From Sodiomyces alkalinus F11 (Eukaryota; Ascomycota; Sordariomycetes; Glomerellales; Plectosphaerellaceae), in the NCBI RefSeq assembly GCF_003711515.1, contig NW_021167081.1, forward strand, positions 4,201,166 through 4,265,165: a stretch of DNA of 64,000 nt. The letters run 5' to 3'. A program made the translations under genes and the position numbers. Numbering within the stretch: the stretch's first letter is position 1; each line of letters opens with the position of its first letter. A model generated the notes under the pieces. That model was given only the letters and a program-made list of their open reading frames with translations. It was not told the origin of the DNA and made no database searches. This document shows positions 12,801 to 24,500 of this stretch, one piece after another.

Positions 12801-14080
12801 CCCGTTAGTGGATAGCGTATTATCCGAGAAAATAATAAGAGGCTTAGCCTTTTACTACTTTTTTTCTTTTTCGGTAAAGGTATTAACGGCGTTATCTTTT
12901 TTTTCGGCGTCGACTTTTTTTTAGCTAGCGCCTTTTTCTTTTTCGCCGCGGGCGTAGGCGTTATAGGCGAGTCGGTATATCGTAGGGGTTAGGGGGGCCT
13001 TAGTATATATTATTATTATCGTTATCGCCGTTATCGTCGGCGAATAAATCGGAGGGCGTAAAGGCGGGCGGGGGGATATCTAGCTACGGAAAAGAAAGGG
13101 GGAGAGAAAGGGAAGATACTAGTATATTAAGAGGGGGGATTACCGAGAGTTTATACGCTATACTAGTAATAACCGTCTTCAAGGCGATAGTAAGGCGTTC
13201 CTGCACGGCTATCTATTAATTCTATTAATTAATGTACCGGCGAAACGATAATGCTATATCCTAGAGAGACTCGAGGATTTTATCCGCCGTTCTCTAGCGG
13301 GCGTTATTAACTTCTTCTTTCGCCCAATAAGTAGTATGAGACTTATTAGCGGCGGTAAAGGTTATCTCCCTTTTAAGCTTACCTAGGAAGGCCTTAAGGA
13401 TATTCTAGTACTCTATAGCTATAGTCTATAGTATAGTTAGTATATACCTATATTAGGATTACCCCCCCCCCCCCCCGGGAAAGAACTTACGCGATAGCTA
13501 TTATTTATCCTATCCTTAGTAGCAGCGACGATAAAGACCTTATATCACTAAATAGCCGGGTTACGGCCTATAGTAGGAAGTTTATTATAATAACGACTAT
13601 TATACCTAAAATAATAGGTATACTCAGCGGAGACCGTACTAGAGTGCTGGTATGACTCGAAGCGAATAGTCGAAGTCTTATTACTAAAATTAAGCTTCGC
13701 TAGCTAGCCGGTATTATAAGAGTAAGGATCTCCATGGGTTAAGCCCCCGGGAGCCCCTTTCCTAATATCTGCTACCTTTTAATAAGGGGCGGCTAATAAT
13801 AATAACGCTATAGCCGTCGTAGTCTTACGCTTCATAGAAGCGTTATTAGCTATTAGCTTATATACCGGCGGATTATTATTATTATTATTAATAGTTTCCT
13901 TAGGAGGTATAATAGCGGTAGGCGAGGGAGGCTATACAAGGTGGTTAGCGAAGCTATATAAGTTATTTTTCCCTAGGACGCAGAGATATTAGAAGCATAC
14001 TTATAAGAAATAGAGAAACCTATAAGAATAATCGTGCTACAATACGTTAATAACTACTAGAATAACTATTACGCCCTGCT
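12800..14080 (-). pseudogene. Unassigned RIP-degraded coding remnant
   Basis: The minus-strand reading from about 13.93 kb downward gives natural-looking protein, for example MKRKTTTAIALLLLAAP and GLTHGDPYSYNTGQL. After a run of C (13,463-13,477) it continues in another frame with KAFLGKLKREITFTAANK and ADKILESL (supplying Gln at TAG/TAA). It ends in a Lys-rich tail near 12.9 kb (AAKKKKALAKKK). I do not recognise the family. A DNA transposon ORF or a mutated host gene are both possible. RIP removes TGA as well as creating TAG/TAA, so stop pattern alone is weak evidence that this was coding. Confidence 0.3.
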
Positions 14081-14890
14081 TTTATAAGGAAAATACTATG
14101 AGACTTAATTTACGAAACACGGCGGATATCGATACAAATCGAAAATTGGAGGCGTAAAGAAGAAGGAAAACGGAAGAAAATAGAGTTATAGAGGCGTAAA
14201 GGAAGCTATCCCCCTTAAAGGGTATATAGTTACCGTTCCTGCTTATAAAGAAGGTATAAGGGTAAAAGGGGTATGAGAAGGAAGGAGATAAATTTCTATT
14301 TTTCAATATATTTTATAATACCGCCGGTTCTTTATATAGCTTACAGGGATATCGGCGCTAGTTCTTTATTTAGACTAAAGGAATATCGGCGCCGGATCTT
14401 TATACGGGTTAAAGAGAGGCCGAAAATAGCGATAATATAGGAGCGAGGGACTAAGAATAGAACTATAACAGGACTATAATAGGGTTATCTACGGGATTAA
14501 GGATAGAAGGACTATAGGGATATAGGCCGACGCCGGGTATAGTCGGGAAAAATAGCTCTATCCGGTACTAGCCGCTCCTAAGGATAGGAGTACTCCGGGG
14601 GAGATCGCCCTGTTAGGTACCCCTGCCTAGGAGATAAAGGCCGGGTACAGGATAGGACTATAACGGGTTCCCGTGTGGATAAGACCCGGCTCCAGCCTTA
14701 ATGTGGCCACGGGCAACCTAGGCCGATACTACTATATAGGGCCGTGGCCTAGGCTTAGGCGTAGATATCCGTTTACGATATCCGTTTAACTATACTAGCG
14801 TTAGCCTAGGAGTATATAGTTCTTATATAGTGCCCCCTCCTTAGTATAGAGAGGGTAACGATTATTCTGATTCTTTAGGACCACCAATAC
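14081..14890. other. Unassigned degraded repeat DNA
   Basis: No gene was recognised. It contains two loosely repeated segments with a common core (atatcggcgc followed by a ctttat block) near 14.35 and 14.39 kb, and several imperfect G/C-rich direct repeats around 14.55-14.70 kb. The 74-codon minus-strand open stretch at 14,082-14,306 is Phe/Ser-rich low-complexity and looks like chance. Confidence 0.4.
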
Positions 14891-15760
14891 TCGGACTAGC
14901 TATAACTACCGCTTAATCTACGTCTATTCTTTTTTTAGACCCTGTGGCTACTACCTTCTTACTCCTTATAATTAGCTATCTGATATAAGGTCGTATATAG
15001 CTTAGCATAGGAACGTTTACTCCCTTTAATACTTTACTATATACCGGGAAATTACTATAATATTAGCTACCTTATAGGGGATCGTGGCAGATATTACGGC
15101 TATATATCCGCTAGCTTCGGCTTTATTCTTTAAGTCGATATATACAGCCAACCGGGGACCTAATATAATAACGGGCAAGTCTAAGTTCGCCGTGGCGCTT
15201 TTTGAAGGGGTCTTAGTATATTTACCTATATAATTACGCGGGGCCTCTAGGCCGTGTACTATAGTATATTCCTTAAATAGAATCTAGGGATAGTCCTAGG
15301 TTATGAGCTCGGGATTTACTTTTAGCAGGAACTTTAGCTATATGATTTTACTTATAATATCGCGGGCCGAATTCTTATTAATTATTTAGTAAACTGAGGG
15401 ATATTCCTTGTAAATAAAAACCATACGATTAAGGTTATAGTTAACCGGGTAACCGTAGCCTTATAACTCTATATTTCTACGAAACTCGGTGACTTTAGAT
15501 TTATAAGAGTCCTTTTATACTGCGAACCTAATACCTAGTATCTATAGTTCTTTCTTAAATCGTTCTTCGCCGCCGTATAATGTTATGGCTTTAAAATAAC
15601 CTTCTTTAGTAAACCCCGAACCGATTCGCCTAGGGTTCCGGAAGGCCTTATTAAAGGTATCCTTATAGTCTTTATCCTTAGAAGGTAAGTAGGATAACGG
15701 TGCCTTAACGGCAATGAATAAGATTAATACTACCGCGCTTAAGGAGCTACGCGATAATAT
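14890..15760 (-). pseudogene. Long coherent minus-strand reading, family unknown
   Basis: One minus-strand frame runs about 290 codons with only TAG/TAA interruptions and a natural composition. Recognisable stretches include FRNPRRIGSGFTKEGYFKA, LYGGEERFKKEL, NYNLNRMVFIYKEYP and GPRLAVYIDLKNKAEASGY. I see no retroelement signature (no zinc knuckle, DDE, YxDD or RNase H motif). It could be the ORF of an unlisted transposon or a captured gene killed by RIP. The caveat on stop codons in RIPed DNA applies. Confidence 0.3.
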
Positions 15761-16360
15761 AAGGACTAAATACTATATTTTAGCTTAGCGAGGCGAACGC
15801 GGGGGAATAAAGTAAGTAAAAGAGGGAGGGTTATAAAATAACGAGTTTATAATAGAGTGAATATATAAGGATAATGGATTGGATAGTGAAATATAGTATT
15901 AGATATAGAACTGATAATATAAACGTAAAGGATTATAGTAGTATTAGGGAGAAGGGGAGAGGAAAAGAAGATAAGATCCTAGTAATATAGGTATAGTATT
16001 GTTTTTTTATACTTAGCGAGCGTTATAGTAACCGTGGTTATTACGGTAGCCGATAAAAGGTATATATAGGTTACCCTACTATTTCTGCTATTCCCAGAGG
16101 TTCTTTAGGGTAGCGATAATATTTATTTTATACTGTGTCACTAGTATACCTTATAATATTTAGTCTTCAACTTCCGCTGTATACCTCGTGGCTTTTTAAT
16201 ATTTTATAGCTTTTTATTACTCGTGGGTCTTGAATAGTACCCGGCTATAGCACCCTTAGAACTTTTATCTTCTTTAAGGCTATTCTTAGATTAACTAAGG
16301 TCTTTATCTTTTCTTAAGGGCGTCGCCTAGCTTCTTTACCCTCCGTGGCTTTTTCCGGTA
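15760..16360. other. Unassigned AT-rich DNA
   Basis: Degraded, TpA-rich sequence with a T-run near 16,004. No domain or structured repeat was found here. Confidence 0.35.
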
Positions 16361-16361
16361 T

Positions 16362-16473
16362 CTATACTTAGTTAACTCCTACACCTCTATAGCTTTTTTC
16401 TGTATCCGCTTAGTTATCTATACTTAATAGACTCCTACGCCTTTATAGCTTTTTCCGTTATCCGCTTAGTTAT
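16362..16473. repeat. Two tandem 56-bp units
   Basis: Two head-to-tail copies that start ctatactta, contain a central ctcctac.cct.tatagctttttt block and end in atccgcttagttat. They differ at about eight sites, several of them C/T. A partial related unit precedes them (ctttttccggtat at about 16,350). Confidence 0.75.
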
Positions 16474-16479
16474 AAACTA

Positions 16480-16916
16480 ATATGCCTGAGTATCTGCCCC
16501 GGGCGATATAAGCCCTATATCCCGCGGGCGTCCTCTGCCGGGGATAATAGCGCTATAGAGTAACTATATAGTAACCGTGGGCGGCGATAGTATTTATAAT
16601 AGAAACGGAAGAAGGGAAAGTAAAAAAGAGAAACGAAAGAAGGGAAAAGAAAAATGGGAAAGGAAAGGAATATACGTTATAAGATAACGGCGATACGCTA
16701 AAGGGAGATAATAAATTATAACATTCTATTATATCGCCAGTTCTTCTGCTTAATAGGCCGTTTAGCCGTCTAAGAAGGTTACCGCGTAGAGAACCCGAGA
16801 ATAATACCACGGTCTTCCACGGCGTTATCCGGAAGTCTAAGAGGAATTTAGGGGTCCTAGGCGGGAATATCGGATATAGCGGTATACGGGCTATAGTCCG
16901 TGGATAGGTAAAGAGC
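16480..16916. other. Unassigned region
   Basis: The only open frame (16,553-16,810, minus strand, 85 codons) is a Phe/Ser/Leu-rich translation of a purine-rich tract. It has no resemblance to a known family, so I treat it as chance. Nothing else was supported. Confidence 0.35.
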
Positions 16917-17118
16917 CTTAGTGAACTTATCAGCGGCGGCTAAGAGTTAATCGAATAAGGGAAGCCCTCCCTTTAATAGGGAGGATAAGCTAAGGGAACC
17001 TCGTATAAATCCGATAAAAGGAGCTATAGGAATAATAGGCTCGCTTAGTGAACTTATCTGTTAAAAGCGAGTCGAATAAGGGAAGCCCTCCCTCTACTAA
17101 GGAGAATTAGCTAACGGT
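16917..17118. repeat. Direct repeat pair (about 80 bp, 127 bp apart), each with a hairpin
   Basis: The segments at about 16,917-16,997 and 17,044-17,118 share cttagtgaacttatc and, after a variable middle, tcgaataagggaagccctc. Each ends in a small inverted repeat (ccctcc...ggagg type). This is compatible with a duplicated non-coding end of an element. Confidence 0.65.
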
Positions 17119-18940
17119 ACTTTAGGTAGCCTAATAATAAAGTCTACAGCTTATACGGAAGCTAGGGTATAGCCTATAAGCCTTAGACTACGTGGCCCTA
17201 GGCACGGATATTAGTTCTACGCTTTCCTTTTTAGGGTTACTACGCTATTAGCCTTAAATATTCTCGGCACGTTAAGCCGGTTAGGTAAAGGCGAGCCGTG
17301 CTAGCAGGAAAACATTCTCCGGGAGGTACGGGTAAGGGAAACTTATAGTAAGGGGAGGCTAGCTCCCCTTGTACTCCGCGGGAAAAAGGGAAAGAAAAAG
17401 GGGAGGGGGGGTTATCGGAAGGTATTAAAGCTTAGGATTAGTCCACGGTAAATACTAGGATATATTAGTATAGACGCTATTCCTACGCTTAAACTAGCGA
17501 CCGTGGATTCCTTAGTATACTCCACCGGGGGGAGGGGGGTGGAGAAAAAAAAGGGGGGGGGAATTATCGAGTAGCTCGGTGCCACGGTAAAGCTAGTATA
17601 TAGGATAGGATAGTCACTATCCTATATCCTTTAGTGATTATTAAAACCGTTAGTATCATAACCGCGCAGATACGGCGTTAGTATGGTGTCGCCAGCCGGT
17701 TATATAACCCCCTTTTTAAGGCTCCGGGATCCGCTCCTATATATATATTAAGGACAGGCTCTAGATATCCCTATTAAGGGACGATTATTCAATTATCATC
17801 CTCTTTTATAATTGCTTATTCTATATTTAAGGTATCTTTCCAGTTTAACTTACGTTACCCTAATCAGAATAATAACTACCGATCTACTTCTTCGCTAAAG
17901 GTTATAGCGGTATTAGTTATATTTTGGTTATATATCGTGGTTTTACTAGACTAACCTCTTTATCTAATCTTTATCTTAATAATTTCGTGCCACTATATCT
18001 GTATCCAGTTATAATATAGTGCCCGGAGGCGGATTTATTCAGCGTCCCTAAAGTGTTCTAACCCTAATTAGAGTGGTAGAGGCGCTTAAGGGAGGTTCCG
18101 GCCCTCCTAAACGGACTAACCGTTAATAACCCTTCAAGGATATAAAGATAACGACCGAGGAGGGATTTAACGGTTTAAGACTAAGGGGAGATTTACCCTA
18201 ATAGATTTAGAAAAAAGGAAACGACTATATAGATAAGATAGGAAGCACCTTTAGTATTTCTAATTATAAGACCCGCGGCCGTGGAGGTAGTAACTATATG
18301 AACGGAAGAAACCGATTAGATCCCGATAGAGTTAAATTCCGGATATAGAATAGACTTAATAGGGGGCTTATAACCCCTACTACTAACTAAAATAGACTTT
18401 TATACTATAGCGAAGAAAAGATAAGACTACTAAGAGTAGCTTACCCGGATTAGGGTAAGTAACTCCTAGTAGACCTAATAAACAGCAAATACTAAGCGCG
18501 GGAGCGAAATAATAATACCTTATAAAAGGACCCGATAGTCTAGTAAAAACCTCTACGGACCCTATAAGTAAGTTATAATACTTCTTCGTAAGACTTAGTC
18601 CGTAATATTGCTAATATTAATATCCGTGAGTATAGCCCCTTTACTAATAGGTAATCTCCTAATCATAAGGAGTCTCTTCCTTCAAGGTAAGTTAGAAAAG
18701 CTAGACCCTAAAGATAAATATTACGGAGCGAAATCTAGGACCGCTATTACCCTCTTATTAAAGACTTTATTACTATTATTAAGATAAGATAATATATACA
18801 CTAACCTAGCTAGTATCTAAAATACCTATAGGATCTTCTCGCTAAACGATTAGTTCGAAGAACGTTTCCCTAAACGCCTTACACCTATTATTATTACTCG
18901 CCTACCCCCTTATACGTATACCTATAACACTATAGATACT
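17119..18940. other. Region upstream of gypsy1 gag; LTR not resolved
   Basis: Position suggests that the 5' LTR and leader of gypsy1 lie here. Around 17.64-17.82 kb there is a stretch with a TATA-like tract (tatatatat) and somewhat more CA/TG than its surroundings. I could not find a matching copy at 26.1-26.4 kb, so no LTR is called. No gene was recognised. Confidence 0.35.
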
Positions 18941-18959
18941 TAGATTTAGTACCGCGAGC

Positions 18960-21000
18960 CTAACCCTGTTATCGTTATTAGCGACTCCGACGATGAGGCT
19001 CCCTCGCCGGCTATTCCCCTTATTCTTACGCCCGCTACTTCTACTGCCCCTAATTAGGGAAACTATAGTATCGGGGTTATAGCCTTACCTCCGCCCGCTC
19101 TTAGGCCGACTACTACGTCTATTACGGCTCTAACTACTATTTCGATAATTAGCCCTAATACTACCCCTGCTTAGCCTATCTTTACTGCCTAGCCTATATC
19201 TAAACGTTAATAGCCCCTTACTACCGCTAAAGACCTAATTAAGCTACTATAAGCCCTGATAAGCTGTGACCGAGAGAGTATTATCGCCGAGGTCGTTAAA
19301 GCCCTATTACCTGCCACTACTATATCGAGAGTACCCTTAAATCCCCTTACTAGTAAAGCTCCCCGCGTTAGTAGTAAGTCTCTCTCCATATTCCTTTAGC
19401 AGTACGATAACTATACTAAGCTTAACCGCCTTAGTAAAGCCGATAAGATCACCTACGTTAACCTATACACGGTCCCGGCTATTCGTCCTGCCGTTAAGCG
19501 CTTAGTTAGAGAGGTTTAAGCCGCTAAAGGTAGTTAGTCTAATTTAATTAAGAAGCTTATTAAAGAGTACTCTTATCTGGATCCTAACTACTAACTTAAC
19601 TTCTCTTATAAGGTTTATTAGCTTCGGGTAAAATATAAGACGTATAAGATTAATAGCCTTTATTAAGTTAGGGACTTATTATAGTAAATTATTATCTAGG
19701 AGGCTAAGGCAGAGCGGGTTTAAGGCACTTTTATCGAGGACTCCAAGCTTAACGGTATCGTCCATACTATTTTATATAGGGATATCTATATATTTATCGC
19801 TAATAAGCTTAAAATCCGAGGCAACGACTTAAGAAAGATAGTTAAGAGCTATAGGCTGCTTTCGGACCTACTACGCGAGTAGTCTACGGATATCTAGGAA
19901 GTAAAGGATACGCCTATGAATAAGGACGCTATACTAGGTATAGCTAAGTCTAATTAGCCTAATACTACTATATTCTAGTCTATAATCTTAAGGCGGCCTA
20001 TTATAGTCTAGGAGTCTATAGCCTCTTAATTGGATATAGATATACTCGCCGATCTCCTTAAGAAGTATGCTATTTCCCTTATCTATAATAGAGGTAAAGG
20101 CGTTAGGGGTATTATTACCTAAGTGCTCGCCCTATCTAAGAGGATAGGCACGGAAAAGGTCTAAGCCCTCCTCGCTATAAAGTCTAATCTAAAAAACGCC
20201 TTGTATACTATCCTTAAGCACGCCGCTTAGCCTACGATAACTACTTTAGTGTATTTCACTGCCCTTCATTAGGCTAACGGTGCCGCTTATTAGCCTAGTA
20301 ACGCTTAGTATACCGAGGAGATCTACTATAAAGGACCCCGCCCTAAAGATAAGAACCGATATAATAAAAACCGCCTAACCTCGTAACACGATAACTGCCT
20401 AGGATAGTAAAGAGTTACCTAGAATAACAGCTAGCCCCTACTAGCCTACTACTAATATTACGGCTAAGAAAGGTATCGGAGAGATAACTACCCTATCCTA
20501 ATCCACGATAGCGCCTATAACCTAGTCAAGTAGTAGTTCCCCGAGTATTTAGTAATAGATTAGACCGGTACCTAGGTAGCCTGCCTAAAGTGCGAGCTAC
20601 GGGTTAACGAGTACTAGCTATACTAACGCCTTGTACTATATTAACTAGCCACTAAGCTCTATAGCCGATTTAAGGAGCTTATAGACCTCTATATTAACAC
20701 CTTCTAGCCCGTTACCCTCCCCTATAAGACTAAAAAGACTAATAGGCTTATAATTAAGTATATAGTTAAGTAGGTATAGAAGTAATAGGCCGGTTAGTGT
20801 ACTTAGGCTAACTAGGCTACTTAAGTCTTAAGAGTCACTAAGGTTACGAGATCTATTAATTTTATTACTACTAGAGTATATACTACGTCTATATCTCAAT
20901 AGACTTTAACCAACCCCTAAGACCCTTTTTATACTATTAGAAGCGGGAGAATTAGTAAACCTACGCTAAAAGTAGCTAGTTCCCCTAATAAGGCTATTTA
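18960..21000 (+). pseudogene. gypsy1 gag with N-terminal SUMO-interaction-like motif
   Basis: The readable frame starts by about 18,960 with NPVIVISDSDDEAPSP, a hydrophobic VIVI core followed by acidic/Ser residues. It passes through a Pro/Thr/Ala-rich segment to a helical gag-like part (ALLPATTISRVPL, VKSYRLLSDLLRE). It ends in a degenerate CCHC knuckle near 20.43-20.50 kb, now read as YYxYYGxERYRRDNYP where Cys and His have become Tyr. The start codon is not identifiable because RIP destroys ATG (TpG to TpA). Particle-forming and RNA-binding roles are inferred from the family. Confidence 0.65.
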
Positions 21001-21559
21001 ATAGACCCTATCGACTCCGCAAAGCTTTTAGAGGGTTATAGAAATAGTTAATAACGCTAATATAGAAGGCGGACTAGCCCCTAATTTAATAGCCCCTATA
21101 TCTAGACCCGCTACTACCTCGATTATTACCCGGCCTACCTTATAGGCCTTAGCTTGGAAAGATACCCTTAATTTATTTAACTAGGAGGCCGTTATATAGA
21201 AGGTCCGCGAGAAGAGCCTAAAGCACCTTTTAAGGATAGAGGTTAAGATTCCTATAGTTTACCTCCTCTGCATTAATAGAGCTATCCTAACGGACTACGA
21301 GGAGATACTAAGGTTAATCGGTAGCTAAGTAAAGCCTCGTAAAGTTATCCGCTTAACCCCTAAAAAGGCCATTTATATAGACTCTTTACCCCTTAGACCC
21401 GAACGCCCTATATAGTTTATAAACACTATAACTATAACCCCTACGCCTAATAGTGCCCTATCTATTACGCCCGCCCCGATAATTAATAAACTAAAGCCTC
21501 TTATTATTTACGCTAAGCATATAATAATACGGGTTAGCCTAACTAAGCGAATACCTAAA

Positions 21560-24500
21560 GCCTACCCTATAAAGAATCGTTTCTACGTAGTTATCGATAT
21601 AGGAGCCGTCTTTAATACTATCCGGCTAGACCTTATAGAGAAGCTAGGATTACGGGGCCGTATAAGGAAAAGTAATATCGCGATTAAGGGAATTAATAAC
21701 GTGGATAGGGTAAACTATATAGGCTATCTAGAAAAGCACCTTTAGGTTGGGGACTAGTACGGGAAGGTCTATTTTATAGTGATTAAGAGGATACGACCCG
21801 GAATACTCCTTAGCCTACCGTTCGTACTCGATAATCACGCATCTTTTACCTATAAGGATAGATAAATTAATATAGATTTTACTTATACAGATACCCGTAT
21901 TATTATCCTTATCACTAGTAGGGAATAGATTAACGAGCGCCCATATAGATAAAGCTAGCCTAAGTTTAAAGAGGAGGAGAAACGCTAAAAGGAGGAGGAT
22001 TTAATCGATTAGAGTATCGGATAATAGGGGGAGGACGGCGTCCCTTATAGTTAGTCCGGGGCCGCTACCTTAATATTAAGTAACGATAAGACTAGCGGTT
22101 CGCCCGATTAGGGGGCGAAAGAGGAGGAGAAAACGGAGTAGGAGAAAGAGAAGGGCGATAACGATATTTTCTTTTATTTAGATAATATGGATATTACTGC
22201 CTTAGTCGCCTTCCTATTTACGGAGGAGGTAAAGCCCTTAACGCAGAGAATTTATATAGCCTAAAGGGCGATACCACGAAATTAGGGCTAAGGATATAAA
22301 AGGTATATCGCGGAGGCTCCCTATATAATAACTACGACTATATAATACTAACTAATTTATACTAACTATTTATCTTTTTCGACTTTTCTATACTATTATT
22401 AGCCTAATCACCCTAATAGCCTCTTAGTCTTATATTCTCGGAAAGACCGGATAATATAGGATAATTCCTAGATAAACGCGCTTAAGGCTTTAAAGAAAGA
22501 GGAGGATAGTATTACTAGTATAGCCGCGGTTATAACGAAAAGGCTATAATAACCTAAGAGGAGGAAGTCCTACGATCTTATTAAAGAAGCGTACTATTCC
22601 CCTGATTCCGGAGGCGTCTTTACTATGTAGAAGCCTAAGGCTTTCAAGGTTTACCCTCTTAACGATATTCCGTTTAATAGAAGTATCCCTAATAAAGACC
22701 CCTACTAGAAGAAGAATATCCTTATAGAAATTAAAAAGAAAGACTAAGAATTAGAAGATAAGCGGTTTATTAGCCTAATTATACTAAAGCTTTCTAAAAT
22801 TATACCTCGTTCGCGCCTTATACCCGAAAGACTTAGCGCTATTATAAAAACCGTTAACCACTTAACCCCTAAGGAATAGGAGCTTTTAATAAAGATCCTC
22901 GTAAACCACGAGGTAGCTATTACGTGGGATTAGACTAAGTATAGCCGTATCGACGAACGGGTAGCCCTTTTATAAAAGATTCGGGCAGTTACTTATAAGT
23001 CGTAGTAAGCGAAGGGGATTCTTATCCCTAAAGCTCTAGAGTCTATAGTCGTCAGATAATAAAGGACCGCCTTAAGAAAGGTATAATCGAGGAGAGCTAT
23101 ATAGCCTACTATCACCCCTGGTTCTTAGTTAAGAAGAAGGACGGTAATATACGGCTTATTAACTCGGCTACTAAGATTAATATAGTAACCCTTTAAGATA
23201 CCTTTATACCGCCTAGGGCTAACGAGTTCTGCGAAGACTTCGTTATATATAAGCTTATATCCCTCGTAGACCTTTTCTCCGGCTATAATTAGGTTACCCT
23301 TAACGAAGAATCTTAAGATCTAACTACCTTTACCACTATTATTAGACTCTTTAGGATATATACCCTTCCTTAGAGGGCCACTAATTCAGTAGCCTAGTTT
23401 ATTTATATTATAACCCGTATCCTTTACGACCTTATTCCCTAATACTATAGACCCTTTATTAACGATATTATAGTAAAAGAACCGATAACCACCTATAAGA
23501 ATACCTTAGTTAAACCTGGAATTCGCCGTGTTATAGCTAAGTATATCGCTAATATCGATAAAGTGCTTCTTAACGTAGAGCTAGCTAGAGGTATTATTAT
23601 AGACATTAAAAGCTAGTAGTATTAGAAAGTAGCTACTATTAGAGGCTATATCTACGGTACTAATAGTCATTCCCCTAAGTAGGCTAAAATAGCGAAGGTC
23701 TAAGAGTAAGAGAGGTATAGTACTGTTTTTAATATTCGTTTATTCCTCAGTCTCGCTACCTTTTACGGAGTCTGGATTTATAAATTCGCTATTATCGCTA
23801 GACCCCTAACCCACCTATTACGGAAGAATACTACTTTTAAGTAGGAGGAGCCTTAATAACACGCTATAGACGCCCCTAAAAAAGCCCTTACTATTACCCG
23901 TATCCTAATTACTATCTAGTACCGTGAAGGCGTAGGAGTTATCTATATTATCGTCGACGCTAGTATAGATAAATAGGGTAGAATCCTCGGATAGTATATT
24001 AAGGACAAAAGAGCCGTGGTATAGTATAAAAGCGGTTATTAGTCTTCTATAAAAAGGGTTTATAATACTAGTAAGCTAGAGCTAAGAGGAGTCCTAAAGA
24101 CCTTTCGGCGCCTATATAACTACCTTTATAGGGTTTACTTTATCTTTAAAACCGATACCTAAGCCTTTTTATTCTAGTTAAAAGGATCTACTATTAACCT
24201 CCTTAATACCCTAATTACCCGATAGCTTACCGGGATCCGGCTTTTCGACTTCAACGTTAAATATATTAAAGGATCTAAGAATACGTTAGCCGATAGACTC
24301 TCTTAGATACCCGGAATACCCTTTCATTAGACTAACGATAATACTAAAGGAGACCTAGACGACTTCGTGGATAATAGAATGTTCCTTATAGAAGCCGAGA
24401 AGTAGTTCGACGACCCTACCCTAGCTAATAATATCCTTAATAAGGCCTTACCTAGAGTTAGTTTTCCCGATAAGTAGCTACCTTTTTAATAACCTTTTAT

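Noticed and set aside
12800..16500. Long readings with only TAG/TAA stops taken as proof of coding
   Set aside because: RIP converts TpG, so TGA itself becomes TAA. Absence of TGA is expected anywhere in RIPed DNA and was not used as sole evidence.
17640..17820. Possible gypsy1 5' LTR
   Set aside because: No matching copy could be found near 26.1-26.4 kb, so no LTR was called.
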